Below, one piece after another: positions 12,225-25,142 of a stretch of DNA of 64,000 bases. Under the pieces are notes generated by a model that was not told the origin of the DNA, made no database searches, and saw only the letters and a program-made list of their open reading frames with translations. The stretch is taken from the NCBI GenBank assembly GCA_035772785.1, contig JAOCPU010000034.1:1-64000 (forward strand), in the 5' to 3' direction. The translations under genes and the position numbers were made by a program. The stretch comes from Phlebiopsis flavidoalba. Taxonomy: Eukaryota; Basidiomycota; Agaricomycetes; Polyporales; Phanerochaetaceae. The stretch's first letter is position 1. Every line of letters starts with the position of its first letter.

Positions 12225-13435
12225 GGCCCGCCGGATGGTGGATATCACATGACCCCCAGCGCTTGGACTAGGGCGCGCGAGTGGATGTTTTTCTCACGCC
12301 GTGGGGTTGTCTTTGCACCACTCTCTTTTTTTCTTCGATGCATCTGAGCCCCTCGCGCTTGTGATAATTGTTGGCAAGTAAGCCTTGTAACTTGTGCTGA
12401 TATTGCGGATCTGAACATTGCCTAAGCTGTCGCAAGCAGGTGTTTATGGCGACACCGAGTGCTTTCTGGAGTGAGTGCCGACGCGCGCTGCGTGCGCACA
12501 TGCTCGCAGGGCTGGGGCACCGTCGTTAAGACGCTGCGAGTGTTTGCCTATCGCGTCATCCTCCCTCGGTCACCCACCTCCGAAGGTGCACTGTCGCTAA
12601 AAGTGGCTGGTGCCATTCGCCCGACCCCTCTCGCGTCCGCCGCAGGTCTCGTCCCCTCCCGAACTCGTTCCTGCGAGCTCACGCACAGTATTAAGGCGAC
12701 CATTTCAGTCTACGCGATTCGACCGCAGCGCGGATGTTCCTGGAGCAGGCGCATCCCCTGGCTTCCCTCGACGGCCGTTGTTCGCTCTCGCGGGGGAGAC
12801 TGATCGGCTTGGCGCGCGCGCGTATCTTGTCTGATAAAATTGCAGCCCCTAATCTATCTTATCTGATAACGACCCTCGGACGCGCTGATCAACCTCATCT
12901 TCTGGCCCTCCACCATTTCTTCGGCCTAGCAGCCACTCACAGTCCTCCCGCCGTCTCGGTGCCGCAGGGCGAATGCGCGGATGCACATGCCACTCCTCCC
13001 TCGTGTGCCACGGCCAGAATTTTCTGGCTTTTCCAACGGCCTCCGCCTCTCGCAGCCATTGAGTCGGGACAGCCACCCCGTGCTCCCAGGGCACCAACGC
13101 CGCGTAGAGAGCCCGAACTTCCGCCAAGTAGCCTTTTTCTTTATGTCGGGGGATGCTTCTTTCAGGGCAGGCGGCAGAACAAATCAGAAAACATGCTCCA
13201 GGTTTCTCTGCCTCCGCATTCTCCACCGACCCAGCTGTACCGCACACAGCTCGAGACGGCGTCGCCTCATGACGAGGACTCGGAGCGAGTCAAATTTCTG
13301 GTCGGTCGTTGGCGTCCGTGCTCCGTGCGCACGTCCGCCTAGGCGGACCCCCAACCCTCTAAATACCGCGAGAGGGGCAAAGAAGCTCTGTGGTCCCCTG
13401 CCCCGCCCTGTTCCTCGGCTTCGTAACGACCTACC
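12225..13435. other. GC-rich 5' region of the ferric reductase gene, no gene called
   Basis: Long open frames exist on both strands (12459-12803 +, 12734-13342 +, 12981-13730 +, 12849-13247 -), as expected by chance in GC-rich DNA. None has a motif I recognise. The stretch probably holds the promoter and 5' UTR of the ferric reductase, whose ATG is at 13436. Confidence 0.45.
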
Positions 13436-16128
13436 ATGTCCGACAACTCGACATCCACAGACTCTGCAGCGGCCGCCGCGTCTGCCGCTGCGGAGGCCGC
13501 GTATGAAGGCCTACGAACAACTCCTCAACCGACGTCTACTGGAAGTACTCTTGGGTGCGTCTTTAGTGCCCACCGCCCTGAGACATCTTTTCCTGCATCA
13601 CTTGCGGATCATTTTCCCCCAGCGTGCTTCTATGTGGAGCTCACCTGCTAACCGCCCTTCTCGCGCAGGAATACCCCATCGACCTCTGGTATCTCTGCAC
13701 CAGCGTCGTCGGCGTCGCGAGTCGTGGTGAACGTCTTCTCCCTGTGGTGGGCATGGCACCGCCGGCACGAGCTTCGCAGAGGCGCCCTTGCGCAGGAGCG
13801 CAAAGCCGCGCGCGCAGCCAGCCCCGACACCGAAAAAGCCTCTGCTCGCGCCCTCGGCAAGAGCGACTGGCGCAACCACCTCCCCGCGGCCGCCCTCTCG
13901 GCCACGCGCGTCTTCGGCTTCCGCTGGCGCATCCCTCACGTTAGCATGACAATGATGGAGCTCATCCTCAGCGTCGGATATATCCTTGCCGTCTTCCTCT
14001 TCAACTTCCTCAACAGTAAGTCACGTCGTCTTGAATGCAAGGCGCAGTGTTGACGTGACCACTGCATGTAGCCGTCGACTTGGAGATCGGTCTTGTGGAG
14101 AGTCGTGCTGGTGATCTCGCCACCGCGCAGTTCCCCCTCATCTTCCAGCTCGCCATGAAGAACAACGTCATCCAGTGTAAGTGGTACCCTTTGCCAAGAT
14201 CGCCGCGGGTATTGATGTCTTCTTAGTCCTCACTGGCCTGAGCCACGAAAAGGTATGCCACCAAATACTGAACGGCCTCGCAACTGTCTCACTGAGAATT
14301 GCATCAGCTGAACCTCATGCACCGCGTTCTCTCTCGCGTCATGTTTGCTCGCGATCTGGATCCACATGGTGGGGATGTGTCGTCAGAGGGTGTGTAACAA
14401 GTTGCGACATGAGATATTGAAACCCACTGACCTTCGTCACACAGAACCGACATGTGGGGTGAGACATGGATCTGGATGGGTACCATGTCCGCCATCGCAC
14501 AGGGACCGCCCTCACGATCACTTCCATCAAGTGGGTGCGCAAGCGGTGGTACGAGTTCTTCTTCATCACTCACGTCCTCGGCGTCATGTAAGTCTTGCTG
14601 TCATCCGAAGTGAACACGAAGACTGACCAAGTCACAGCATCTCCTCCTCGGTGGTCTCTGGCACGTCATCTACCTCGAGGACTAGTGAGTTCTCTCGTCC
14701 TCCATCGTTCACGCCCGTCTGATGTCGACCTCCAGCTGGCAGTACTACCTGTGGGGCCTGCGTCGGCATCTGGGGCCTGGACCGCACGTGCCGCTACCTG
14801 CGCTACTTCATCCTCTCGAGCTTCCACGCGCCGAACAAGAACCCGGCGCGCGTGGAGCTGCTGTCCGACGACCACGATCCGCATCAACCACGCGCCGGAC
14901 GTTCGCGCTGCCGATGCGCGTCGGCAAGTCGTGGGAGGAGTCCAAGGGCTGGCAGGCCGGCCAGCACATGTTCGTCGCGTTCCCGACGATCGGCGCCCCC
15001 ATCGAGAGCCACCCCTTCACCGTCGCGAGCTACTGCGAGCCCTTGAGGACGACCCACACGGGGCCGCGAGCGCGAGCTTATGTGGATCGTCCGTGCGCGC
15101 GGTGGTCTCACTGGCCGTCTCAGGGAGCACGTCATCTCGAAGAAGGGCGTATGTAACCTTCCCATCTTCATGGACGGTCCCTACGGTGGTCCTCCGGACA
15201 TTACGGGCTTCGAAACCTGTGTGTTCGTCGCTGGTGAGTGAGACGGGTGGCTATATGCGCTGTAGAATCTCACTTCTATGGCAGGTGGCTCTGGTGTTGC
15301 CTTCACCAACTCTCGTATGCGGGGGAAGTCTTGGAGTGAGTGGGTTGGATTTCAGGGTGTGATTCGGAAGCTGACTTCGTTATATAGTCAAGTGTCCAAG
15401 CGTTTAAGGCATGCCGCCAAGCGGGTGTTTCTTCATCTGGGCGATCCGCCACATCGGTGAGTCTAACTATACACACTGCCCTGCCACGGCTCTAACGGAC
15501 ACCCACAGAGCACATCAACTGGATTTCCAAGGACCTCGCCAAGGCCGTCGCCACCGCCGGCCCTGACATCGAGCTCTCTATCCAGATCTACGTCACCTCC
15601 CGCCCGAACTCGTCAAACCCCGAGAAACTCGCCGCCTACCTCCCCCACCTCCCCTCCGCCGCCGCCTCTCCCACCTCCACCGCCGTCTCCTCCCCCGTCT
15701 CCAGCCCTATCACGCCCACCGCCGGCGCGGACATCGCCACCGAGACGCGCCCCGCCCTCGGCGCGCGCCCGCAGTCCGCCAAGTCGATGTCCGACGACGA
15801 CAAGGCGTCGACGAGCACGGGCACCGCCGGCGCGGACGTCGACTACATCAAGGCGTCGACGTCCAGTACGGCCGCCCGGACATGCACGCGCTGCTCGAGG
15901 ACATCGTCACGAGCGCGCACGGCGCCGTGTCCGTCGATCGTGAGTACCATTTCCGCTGCTGTTTCCTGGTTCACGGAGCTTGGCGCTGACGTATCCCTTG
16001 CAGTGTCCGGTCCCGAGGGCCTTGTTTCGTCTGTGCGCTCTGCCCTGTCCGCGCCGTTTGCTGGCCCGATGGCTGCCCTCCGCGGCGGCGCGTCGGTGCA
16101 GCTCAATGTTGAAGACTTCACGATGTAA
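13436..16128 (+). CDS. FRE-type ferric reductase (ferric-chelate reductase / NADPH oxidase superfamily)
   Basis: Plasma-membrane flavocytochrome family that passes electrons from NADPH through FAD and two haems to extracellular Fe3+ before iron uptake. Seen in order: an Ala/Ser-rich N-terminus from the ATG at 13436; YPIDLWYLCTSVV and FSLWWAWHRR (first membrane segment, about 13670-13760); MMELILSVGYILAVFLFNFL; haem-ligand histidines in LNLMHRVLSR and WIHMVG and in FFFITHVLGVM and GLWHVIYLED (ferric reductase domain, about 14230-14690); the FAD-binding HPFTVASYCE (about 15010-15045); the NADPH-binding MDGPYGG and AGGSGVAFT (about 15170-15310); CFFIWAIRHI; a Ser/Thr-rich insert; and a C-terminal end at 16128. 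Introns include 13555-13668, 14016-14071 and from 14177. About eight one-base frame changes interrupt it. The gene is more GC-rich than its flanks. No ferroxidase or iron permease lies nearby. Confidence 0.85.
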
Positions 16129-16990
16129 AGTGTCTACGTTAATGTCTTTTCTGCTTCACGTCTAGAGTACGGAATGTAACGATCTATCCCGCGCATGACC
16201 CTTACAAAATGTTGTCAATTAATGTGTTCAAAAGTACCTAGTCGAAATCATCCGAAATTCGCGAGAAAATCATGCAAGACGCGCCGGCAAAAACGTTGAA
16301 ACGAGGGTAAGCGCCACATCACGTGTACCCTGGGAACTCTGTGATTGAACCCCTTCGGCAGCCAAGTTTGTCTCGAACTCCCACCACGCCTTGGCGAGAT
16401 TCCCAGCGTGGCCTTGTGTGTACCCTTGTGAAATCTCGCACACATTCTTGTTTGTATTTGTATTAGCTCAAGCTACGGCCCAACTGTGGCAGCTTTTGCG
16501 GCGTCTGCATCCGGCACGCCCAAGGTCGTGTCCGCGACGAGCCGTTGGAGGCAAGCTGCGTGTATCGCCTGACCATCTTATTTGATGATATATACAGTAC
16601 GTGTTTTCTAGTTCTTATCTTTCTACATTGTTGATTTTGACTGCTGTGTAGTGCCGTCTTCAGTCTGGTGCTCTCATGGTCGTGGGCTCGCAACTGCGAA
16701 AAAATCGCGTTCGCCGTGGATCAATTCACGGGTCCCGGTCAAGCTTTTTTGCAACCGGCCGTGCGCATGGGTGTCTGGCTCAGGTTTCGTTCAATAATAC
16801 GCAGTCACGCTTCCATCCTGAAACGATGAGCCGCGGTTTTGCGTCGCTACCAGCTTGCGTGGCCAATGAATAGCTTGAGAACGCAAGGGCCCATCCTGCC
16901 CGTGCAGACGTGGCTTAAAGGTGTGCGATCGAGTTTCGATGCATCCCTTCGGCTCCGACGTCTTCCCGCCTTGACGTCTGTGCTACCAAG
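16129..16990. other. Intergenic, no recognisable gene
   Basis: Separates the ferric reductase from the first membrane-protein paralogue. Open frames at 16248-16445 (-) and 16676-16873 (+) carry no motif. Confidence 0.5.
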
Positions 16991-18553
16991 ATGTCGAACG
17001 AATCGCCGTCTCCGAGTTTGACGGGGTCGGCTAGCGATGTTGAGATTATACAGCAGGCCGTCTTGCAGATTCAATCCGCGATAACTTCGTCTACAGTTGT
17101 TGTGGCAATTGAGACAGCAACGTTTGGTGAGTTACCGTCGCAGGTTTCTCGGCCACCAAACACTCACTATATGCGCGCTAGCGGTGTACACAGTCGTGAT
17201 CATCCTCGCCGTTGTGCTTCTACTGTAAGTGTCACTCTGCTCTACAAGATACAACGGCATCAATCATTTATTTAGCGGAAGCGGGACCCAATCGCTGTCA
17301 AAGCGACTGATGATGCTGGTATGCATTACCATGTACGCGACCGCCACGGCGCACTTGGTGATCTCGGCCCGCACTCTCATCTCGGAGCAGCAATTTGCGC
17401 GAGAACTGCTGGACTTCACGACGAGCTGCCCTTTCATCTCAGAACGCCACCTTGTGCTCCTCAGAAAATATCAAACATCTGCAAGATCCGCCACCGGGCC
17501 AAGTCGACCCTTCTATACCTACTGCTTTACTTTCCGTCAACGTAAGCTGTGTTATCCCATTGAATAGCCCATCGCGGACTCAATCCTTCGCACGCAGATT
17601 GTTTTAGGTGACTCCATCGTGCTGTGGAGAGCCTGGATTCTGTGGGCTCGCAACCGCGTTCTGCAACTCATATCTTTATCTTTAATTATATCAACCAACA
17701 GGTATTAATCAGCTTCGTACACGGGCGGTTGGAATGCTGACAGATGTGATAGTAACCTCATCTCTGTGCAGTAGTACGGCGGGTACTGCTGCAGAGGGCA
17801 TGTGGGGAATGGCGGCTTTTGCGCTCTCCTGGGCGACGAACATGTGGTCAACGGGCTTGATATCTTGTAAAGCATGGTACGCCACATCTGACGATCAGTA
17901 TGCTCTGTTGGTCGGCTGATGAATTGTTAGGCAGTATCGACGAGTGATCACGTACGAGCTGCTTTGCGTTAATGCAAGGGCACAAGCGGAGAAGGTCCTC
18001 ACGCTCTTCGTGGACTCGGGTATCATATACTGCGCGTTATGGGTGAGTACACGGTTGTGTCTGGACTTATTCTGTCCTCATTGGGTGCGCAGACGGTTAT
18101 GGTCGCAGGTGCTCTCTGCAGTATGCTTCCTATTGCATCAAACACTACACTGAGCGCAATGTTTGCATCTGACATCATCACCTTCAAGGACTCGGGTTTA
18201 ATCCACGCAATTGTACGTCAGACAAATTAAAGTGAATTCAGGGCATCAATCAGTGCTAAACACATCATTACTAGGGAATTTACCCCACGACGGTCATCAT
18301 TCTAGTAGCCCTGACGAAGTCCTATTGCGAACGGACTCTACAATTCGACAGTCTTCCTACGCTTCGATTCGAGACCTTTCACAGGCACGCGGGTCCACAT
18401 TCAGAGCACTCTGCTCAAACCCTCGACACTGATATTCAACCAAGTGCCGGGACCACTAGCTCTGTCGTGGACATAGGCTGTACAATGCCGTCGACCATCA
18501 CAGTTCCAGACAAGCAAGGTCCCCATGGAGCGACGATGAAACATACACTTTAG
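16991..18553 (+). CDS. Multi-pass (about 7 TM) membrane protein of unknown function, paralogue 1
   Basis: Family I know only as Agaricomycete hypothetical membrane proteins; neither ligand nor activity is known. The start at 16991 gives MSNESPSPSLTGSASDVE, then a small exon chain: VYTVVIILAVVLL (TM1, about 17180-17225); LMMLVCITMYATATAHLVI (TM2, about 17310-17365); a loop with PPPGQVDPSIPTALLSVN; GDSIVLWRAWILWARNRVL (about 17610-17665) leading into TM3; MWGMAAFALSWATNMWSTG (TM4, about 17800-17860); an AEKVLTLFVDSGIIYCALW block (about 17985-18045); TM6; and GIYPTTVIILVALTKSYCE (TM7, after a probable intron), then a hydrophilic tail ending at 18553. Introns fall between nearly every TM, as in the paralogues. 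One frame change is needed near 17400-17450. A tandem paralogue begins about 440 bp downstream on the same strand. Confidence 0.72.
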
Positions 18554-18995
18554 ATTCATCACCCCAAAATTGCTGAACTCCAGTGGTGGGATCAGTGATG
18601 TGCCAGATATCAAGCGAACTCCATAATGAAAATCGTATTTCCATGATCGTGGCTCTTGTCAGGTGCTTACGAGATTTATGTCACTGTATTGTGATTAACT
18701 GTTCATCAAGATGAGGGGGTAAAGAAGTTGCTGCGAGGAAAGTAAATCGATCGAGCATAGCGGACTCAAACACTTGACCAAGGTTATAGTGACCCCCTAT
18801 CACGGGAAGTGCAGTTTTATAAGCCGGCGCGGCGGCGTTGATTGGAGATTTATATCAAGACGCAGCGGGGCACACTCTCTAACATCGGCTCCAACATCCA
18901 CCACCCTCATGAGCCTTAGGCCTCAACTTGGGCAACTTGGATATATACTACTCATAACATGTCTTTGCCGCCATCTGGTACATGTATCTCATTCA

Positions 18996-20736
18996 ATGAC
19001 CTTTTCTATTTACAATCTGCAATCTCCTCGGCCAGGAAGCGTTATCTCCGGATCCAAGCTCGGAAACCGCCTTAATCATAGAAAGTGTCTTGTTCGGTAA
19101 GACTACGATATTCTACTATCTGGTGTTGCAAATTTACTAAAAAAAGATTCAGGAGTGTATACGTTGCTGATTCTCATATCTTCATTCCTGACGTTGTAAG
19201 TCGTTCATACAATTAAGTAATGACGATGTCACTTCATTTAGCTGACACATACCTTTGCAACCAGCCGGCATGGATTCCGGCCTATCATCCGGGTATTAGT
19301 TGGCGGCGTCTGCTTGGTAATGTACGCTACCACGGCCACACATTGGGGGTTGGTCCTTCGTGAAGCGTCATTGAGTGCAGAACTTGGTGCACGATACTTC
19401 TCGGACGCAGGATATTGCTTCAACCGGCTAATGACAGCGAACATCTCCGGCTCATGTAACTCCAGCATCCTTGGCTTGTGTTGGGACTTGAGCCAAGCGG
19501 AAGATCAAGCGGGTAGCGACATTCTGGCAATTGGCCCCTGCGATTTAGCTATAATGTTGACAATTACGGTAAGCAGCTTAAATCAGCCCATTAATGACGG
19601 TTAGACATTCGTATGACTGGTATTTACACAAGATATTCCTCAGCGATAGCATTGTTTGCTGGAGGGCTTTAGTAATCTGGGGGCGTGGTCAGCGTGTGCG
19701 GGCTATATCTTTGACCCTGCTTGCGGCAACCATTGGTACGTAGTAATTCCGAGTAGTCTTAGTGACACGTAACCCCTTTTTTAGAACAGTTCTGTCAACG
19801 GTTAGCATCAAAATACAAGGCGGTTGTGGTACCAGCGAAGTGTTTTTGAACGGGATAGACAGCGGTTTTGAGAACGGTTTCGGCGTTGGTGCCTTTGTAG
19901 CCTCATTCATCACAAACCTTTGGTGCACTTCCCTCATCGCGTATAGAGCTTGGTATGCTTTCTAGATTATGGTTATCAAAGTTCGAGCCTTATTGATCTT
20001 CCTTCCTCCTCTTTCAACTAGGCAGCATCGTAAGCTGATCAAAGCGGATTTGCAAGGGGTCAATGTACGCTCAAAGGCCAAAATCCTCATGTTTTTATTT
20101 GCCGAATCAGGTGTCGTTTATTGTACGCTATGGGTACGTATTCGTTCAATCCACAGAACTGAGAGACTAAGCTGATTCTCATACTGGTTTTTTCTAGTTC
20201 TGCATGGTTTTGGAAGTATGTCTCCAGTCCACGAACTCTGTCGGCCAAGAACCTGGACCGTCGTACAATTTTGTCTATCGTATGCAATTATTGAAGAGAT
20301 CGGGATTAATGCAATTGATTGTGAAGTGCTTTTTCATCTCTTCCTTGGATTATTACTGATCGTTAAGCAGGGTATTTATCCTACTGCTCTTGTCCTTATG
20401 GCCGCGCTAGCCAAATCATACTGTGAGAAGACGATGATGGAGCGCAGCATGATAAGACAAGTGGCGGTCCTGCACGAGCTACGCCCTGCTACGATACGAA
20501 ACCCACATCGTACTTCCGCTTCAACTGTTTCGATAGGAATGTGTCGCCAAAATGATCCACACCAAGCGTTTTCCGATGAACATCTTCCCAAAGTACCGCC
20601 GAAGGATACCATTGGCAGGCAGCGAGTAGCATCAAGGCCGGCTTTAGATACTTACAGTATCCCTGATTCACTCGTGGCAGTGGATATAGTCACCAGATCG
20701 AGCGACACCGCTTCTTCTCCAAGCCATGACATCTAA
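18996..20736 (+). CDS. Multi-pass (about 7 TM) membrane protein of unknown function, paralogue 2
   Basis: Same family as the gene at 16991. Seen: an N-terminal exon ending ALIIESVLFG (about 19060-19098); VYTLLILISSFLTL (about 19155-19197); VCLVMYATTATHWGLVL (about 19310-19360); LSDSIVCWRALVIWGRG (about 19640-19690), the family signature with Cys for Leu; a variable loop; FVASFITNLWCTSLIAYRAW (about 19895-19950); KAKILMFLFAESGVVYCTLW (about 20075-20135); GIYPTALVLMAALAKSYCE (about 20370-20430); and a Ser/Thr-rich cytosolic-type tail ending at 20736. The start at 18996 is in another frame from the first exon's conserved end, so one correction is implied; the region 19830-19900 is also out of frame. 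A convergent Zn2Cys6 gene ends less than 100 bp downstream. Confidence 0.7.
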
Positions 20737-20827
20737 TGGACATCAATACTGTAACCCGTAGCTCTATACACGTCGTGCTATTCAATAATGTCTCTGACCG
20801 TATATCGAACCTTCGGGAGTAGATGCG

Positions 20828-23800
20828 TCAGGAGATCCGTAGTTCGCCGACGTAGCGGGCGAAGCTGAAAACTGAGGTGAGGTAGGATGCCTCGACGCAA
20901 CTTGGAGGGGCGGAGCTCATGCTCGGGAAGCTTCCTGCCGGTAATGGTGAAGGGTAGGAATTCGATAGAGTCCGGTCGCCGACGATTCCTTGAGTGTTTT
21001 GTAGGGAAGAACTGGCCGCTTCTCCGTAGCTCATTTCGGGGAATAGATTCGTGAACATCGCCTCGAACTCGGGATCATATGGGAGCGTGTCCTTGACCGA
21101 GGTCGAGCAGTCCTGTGGTGTCTATGAAGGTCTCCCCCAACCGAACACGGGCCAGATGTCGCCGTAATCTCCGGACAAGAGCGGCGCTGTACTGCCATCA
21201 AGGTCGGGCCAAATTGGCATCCTGCCCAGCTCGTCACTATGAAGCGGGAGACCGAGCACGCCTTCTGGGGAGGGATGTGGAGTCTCATGTCGTAGACGCT
21301 GGGCCTCGGGCCGAGGGTCGTTGGGAACCGATGTGTCTTCGTTCATAGACTCTTGCCGTTTTCGTTTCCGCTGGTCATCCAGAGACGAACGCGACTTTTT
21401 GACGGCGTCAATGACGTCCTCCAGGACATATCTGGACGCTACAGTTCAGCGCATGTCCATGATAGAAGGCGAACAAGGCTCACACCGAGACGAGAGCGGC
21501 GCCGACCCAGCTAAAAACGGGCGAGAGTGATGAGGACGTTACATGAAGAATCGCGCAAATAAATACAAACCTCTTCTCGAATGTTTGGAGAATGGCGAGA
21601 GCTCTCTCCACGTCGCTGAGATCTTTGGCTATATCTGTCGCGAGCCCAACTCGTTTGGCGTTCCATATGTTGAGGAGTAGAACCGTGGCGCATGTGAACA
21701 GTGTCATCTGAAGGGCCTCGTTTAGACTAACAATCGAGCGGAGGGTATCACTACTCACCGGGTGCCAGTGAGCCTGAGGAAACAGGTAGTCCATGGGCGG
21801 TGGTAAACTGAATGTCTAGGATGTGCAAGGCAGACCGCGCCGCGTTGGTGCAAATAGCGAGTGACGGGAAGGAAACGGGCGATGGTCGCTGGGGGAGCGG
21901 CACAAAGGCTCTGTGAATGATGATTTGCAGGAAGTAGTAGCAGGTATATATGAACGCCGATTGATTGGTGAAGACGGTGTTGGGTCTATGAGAATACCAT
22001 TTCACTGCAAATGTTTATCAGAATAAGTCAATATGTCGCAGGATTAGGAGATGCTACGCAGACGCACGGTGATCAGGTATTGAATCTGTGAATTCATTCA
22101 GCTGCGAATCCAGCTCTGATACCATCCGCTGCGCATGCTCCGGGTCCGAGCGTAACTTAGCGGCACTCAAATAATACTACGACGCTATCAGATCTTTGTG
22201 GCCGTGACACACGTAGAAGCGCTTACTATCTCTCTGTAGGCTTTAGCGTGTATGCGAGTAAGGCGAAGCATATAGTTGAAAGCTGTGATCTTCGAGGGCC
22301 TTTCCGTAGGTTGCGAGAATGTGAGCTCTGAGCCACTGACAAACCCAGTACTCGTCGTCGCATTCCACTGGAAACTCCACCTCAAAGCTGTCGTTCCGTT
22401 GAGCACGTGCCAACTAGGCAGAAGAACGCATATACTTACTCCTCATCCTCTACGTTATACGGCCTCCCGAGTTTGTCGCACATAATCCGATCGAGCAAGA
22501 CCAGACACCTGGCACGGCCTGAGCTTGAGATCCTTGACATTTAACGGGCACACTCACCAGAATGCACGTTTCTTGGATTCTTCCTCGACCGTCAAACGAC
22601 TCGGTCCATACGCCACTCTTCGATGTGCGCCCATGTCATGAGCCAGGCGGAGACCGTGACCGATCACGCTATGAGTAGCGTGAGGTACTGGGGACGTGGC
22701 AATTGTACATTCCGATGAGCTGCTCACGGCCTTTCAGCTCCTGCGCGGGTATGAAAGTGTTGTGCAGCGGACTTACGAAGCAGATTTGCAGATCATACAC
22801 CCAAGGGGCCGATATATGGACGAATCTTCGCGTTGTGTTCACCTGCTGGAACCAACTCCAGCCGGACCAATGCCAGCTCTTCGTCCCTTCCGGCAAGACA
22901 GCTTCATCGCTGACGAATCGCGCGCCTATGGCGCACACGAGAAGGACCGTCGATCCGAAGCGAACGTCGCGTAGGTGAAGCCCTGTGTTGATGCTGTGCT
23001 CGAAAAGTCGGCCTATGAAGCAGTGGATATATGTCGTTCATGCGAACGAAATATTCTTGAATGAGGCGCTGCATCAATGCCGGCTCCGGGAAGGAGGAAA
23101 ATGGATGCGGAGGCTCTGGATGGATGAGCTTCTACAATATACGAAGGCAACTGAGTTCAAGTCGTTTTGAGTGATAGCAGTACTCACCGCTGTAGCGTCC
23201 CAGAACTCGGGCTGTCGTCGCTCAAACTTGTCCGCGTGAGCATGGGGTACATGTTGACTCGTAGCACAGAACTCCCGCTTCAGATCAACGGCGGCTCGAA
23301 CGAAGACGAGGGCTGCTCGATTTGCCAATATAATGTGTGTGCTTGACCCCAAGGTTCATACTGCCAAGCAGTCAGCTCTACCAGCTCTTCCCTACTCTCG
23401 GTATCTTCTTGCGGGGCATACTTGATTTCTGGGCTAGCGGCTGGAGACGAAGGAACGGTGAAGGAGATAGGAGAGCTACCGACCGCGCCGTGAGCAAGAG
23501 GGGTGCTCGGACTGCTGGTGTCGGTGATGGGTGAATGGCGGGCCGACGACTCGGCTGACTCATTCGAAAGCTGTCATAGGTCGTCGGTCAGGAAAGCGAA
23601 TCATCCTCCGGTGGAATAGGGTCGACTCACCGACTTGAGCTGTTTTTTGAGCTCAGTTATTTCTTCCTCTAGGCTTTTCACGTATCTGGAAGGACGTTGG
23701 TACCACAAAACAGGAGCAGTTGGCCGGCCAAGTACTTACTCTGGATCTGTCGTACGTTTCTAGAGGGCAATTGAGTCTGAGGCTATAAGAAGCAGCTAGT

Positions 23801-24113
23801 CAAGGAACCCACGTTTGATGTGGTGGTATATGTACAGTCGTATTCAAATGATATGCAATTAGAACATCTGCTACCGGTGGGTATTTCGCCGCCATTACCT
23901 GGCGAATGTAATCAGCTTATAGGCGCAAGATCTAGCGACCACGGTGGTTGAAAGACCTACACCGAACTGCGTCGAAATTCCATGTCAATGAGTACCGAGA
24001 ATCTCGCGAATAGTTAGGAGGTGCTGACCTTTCCTTCGCCGACACTGGTCGCATGCCCGGGGTCGAGACTTCTTCTCCAGTTTGTCTTTTGAATGGCCGG
24101 CCTCATTCGACAT
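20828..24113 (-). CDS. Zn2Cys6 fungal-specific transcription factor, paralogue 1
   Basis: Nuclear sequence-specific regulator of the Gal4/xlnR-like class. The start ATG at 24111-24113 gives MSNEAGHSKDKLEKK, then the zinc cluster split over three exons: RACDQCRRRK (ends 24029), VRCRSF after an acceptor near 23970, and RCSNCISFEYDCTY (about 23825-23875). All six cysteines are present and in frame across the introns. A coiled coil YVKSLEEEITELKKQLKS follows (about 23635-23690), then the fungal transcription factor domain: PEFWDATA (about 23200), FGSTVLLVCAIGARFVSDEA (about 22900-22960), FPVECDDEYW (about 22345-22375), FIYTCYYFLQIIIHRAF and FPSLAICTNAARSA (about 21815-21960). The tail carries LPLHSDELGRMPIW (about 21210-21255) and FTNLFPEMSYG. 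At least two frame corrections are needed in the C-terminal part. Target genes are unknown. Confidence 0.85.
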
Positions 24114-25142
24114 AATGTGTTGAGAGATTGAAGTGCAGCGTTGGTATTAGTTGCGGGTAGGCTATTGGGGCGTTGTTTGTGGAAGCGACCGTTCGAGTCG
24201 AGTCCGAGTCGCGAGATATTCAGAGATGTCGTTGGCCCATTCGTTCGTGCAATGCGAGGTTTATAGGACTGCAGCGCCCCACATTGAGGTATACAATGTA
24301 TCTACGCCGTTACCGCAGCACGATTCGATGCTGCGGGGTGTGTGGTTTCGTCCAGCCCCAATTTCCAGGTTTTGTTGCAAAGCCGTGGCGGCACTTCCAT
24401 ATGTGGTAAATCGTAGATTTGATCGAGCCTCAGGCGCCAGATTCCCGGCGACGTTGGGGTCCATATAGACGCTCTACGGCGGCTTCTTTGCAGACGACCA
24501 CATACGATGAATCCTTACTACAATAATCCTTTGGCGGTAGAGAGACATGGCACATCCGACACTTGTAAGTGCTCTAATGTCTCTTGTACGACTCACCATT
24601 GTCTCCTTGAAATGTGCTGGTTACTAACTTCTCATCGACAGGCAGTGTAAGCCTCAGCTGCGGACGAGGCACCCCTGTCTTCTAGGGGGACAGTGCGCAG
24701 GCGCATTGTGTGCCAGCCGATGCTCGCCACAAAGAGATGAACAGCCTTCGGACCGCAGAGTGTGGTACGGTGCACTCCTCGGCGTGGCAGTACCGTCGTC
24801 CAGGTGATGGACTTTGTACCAAGGCGAAGCCGAGGCTGCGGTTGAAACGTCACGCTCGAGTTTGAGCGTCATCCTGAACTAAATGAAAGGCACGCATTGC
24901 ACTGCGAGATCAGGTATTGACCACCACTCAGATCACAACCGTGTTGTCGTTGTAGGGCTCACCATGCCGCCCGTCAAGTCAAAATGAAAATCTCCTTTTC
25001 TATCTCACGGGGTCAATGTACCATCAAGATGGAGCTTCAGTCCAATGATTAGACTTTGCTCCAGAATTATGTTATGGATCATCCCGGGCGGTATTTAAAC
25101 GACGAGTTCATTACGTCTGCACTATTCACCAGGCTGGACGCC
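24114..25142. other. Divergent intergenic region
   Basis: About 1 kb between the Zn2Cys6 gene on - and membrane paralogue 3 on +, so it probably serves as the promoter region for both. Open frames here (24151-24468 +, 24654-24872 -) have no motif. Confidence 0.5.

Noticed and set aside
12459..13342. Several long + and - frames upstream of the ferric reductase
   Set aside because: Same GC effect; no domain, no exon chain, and frames contradict each other.
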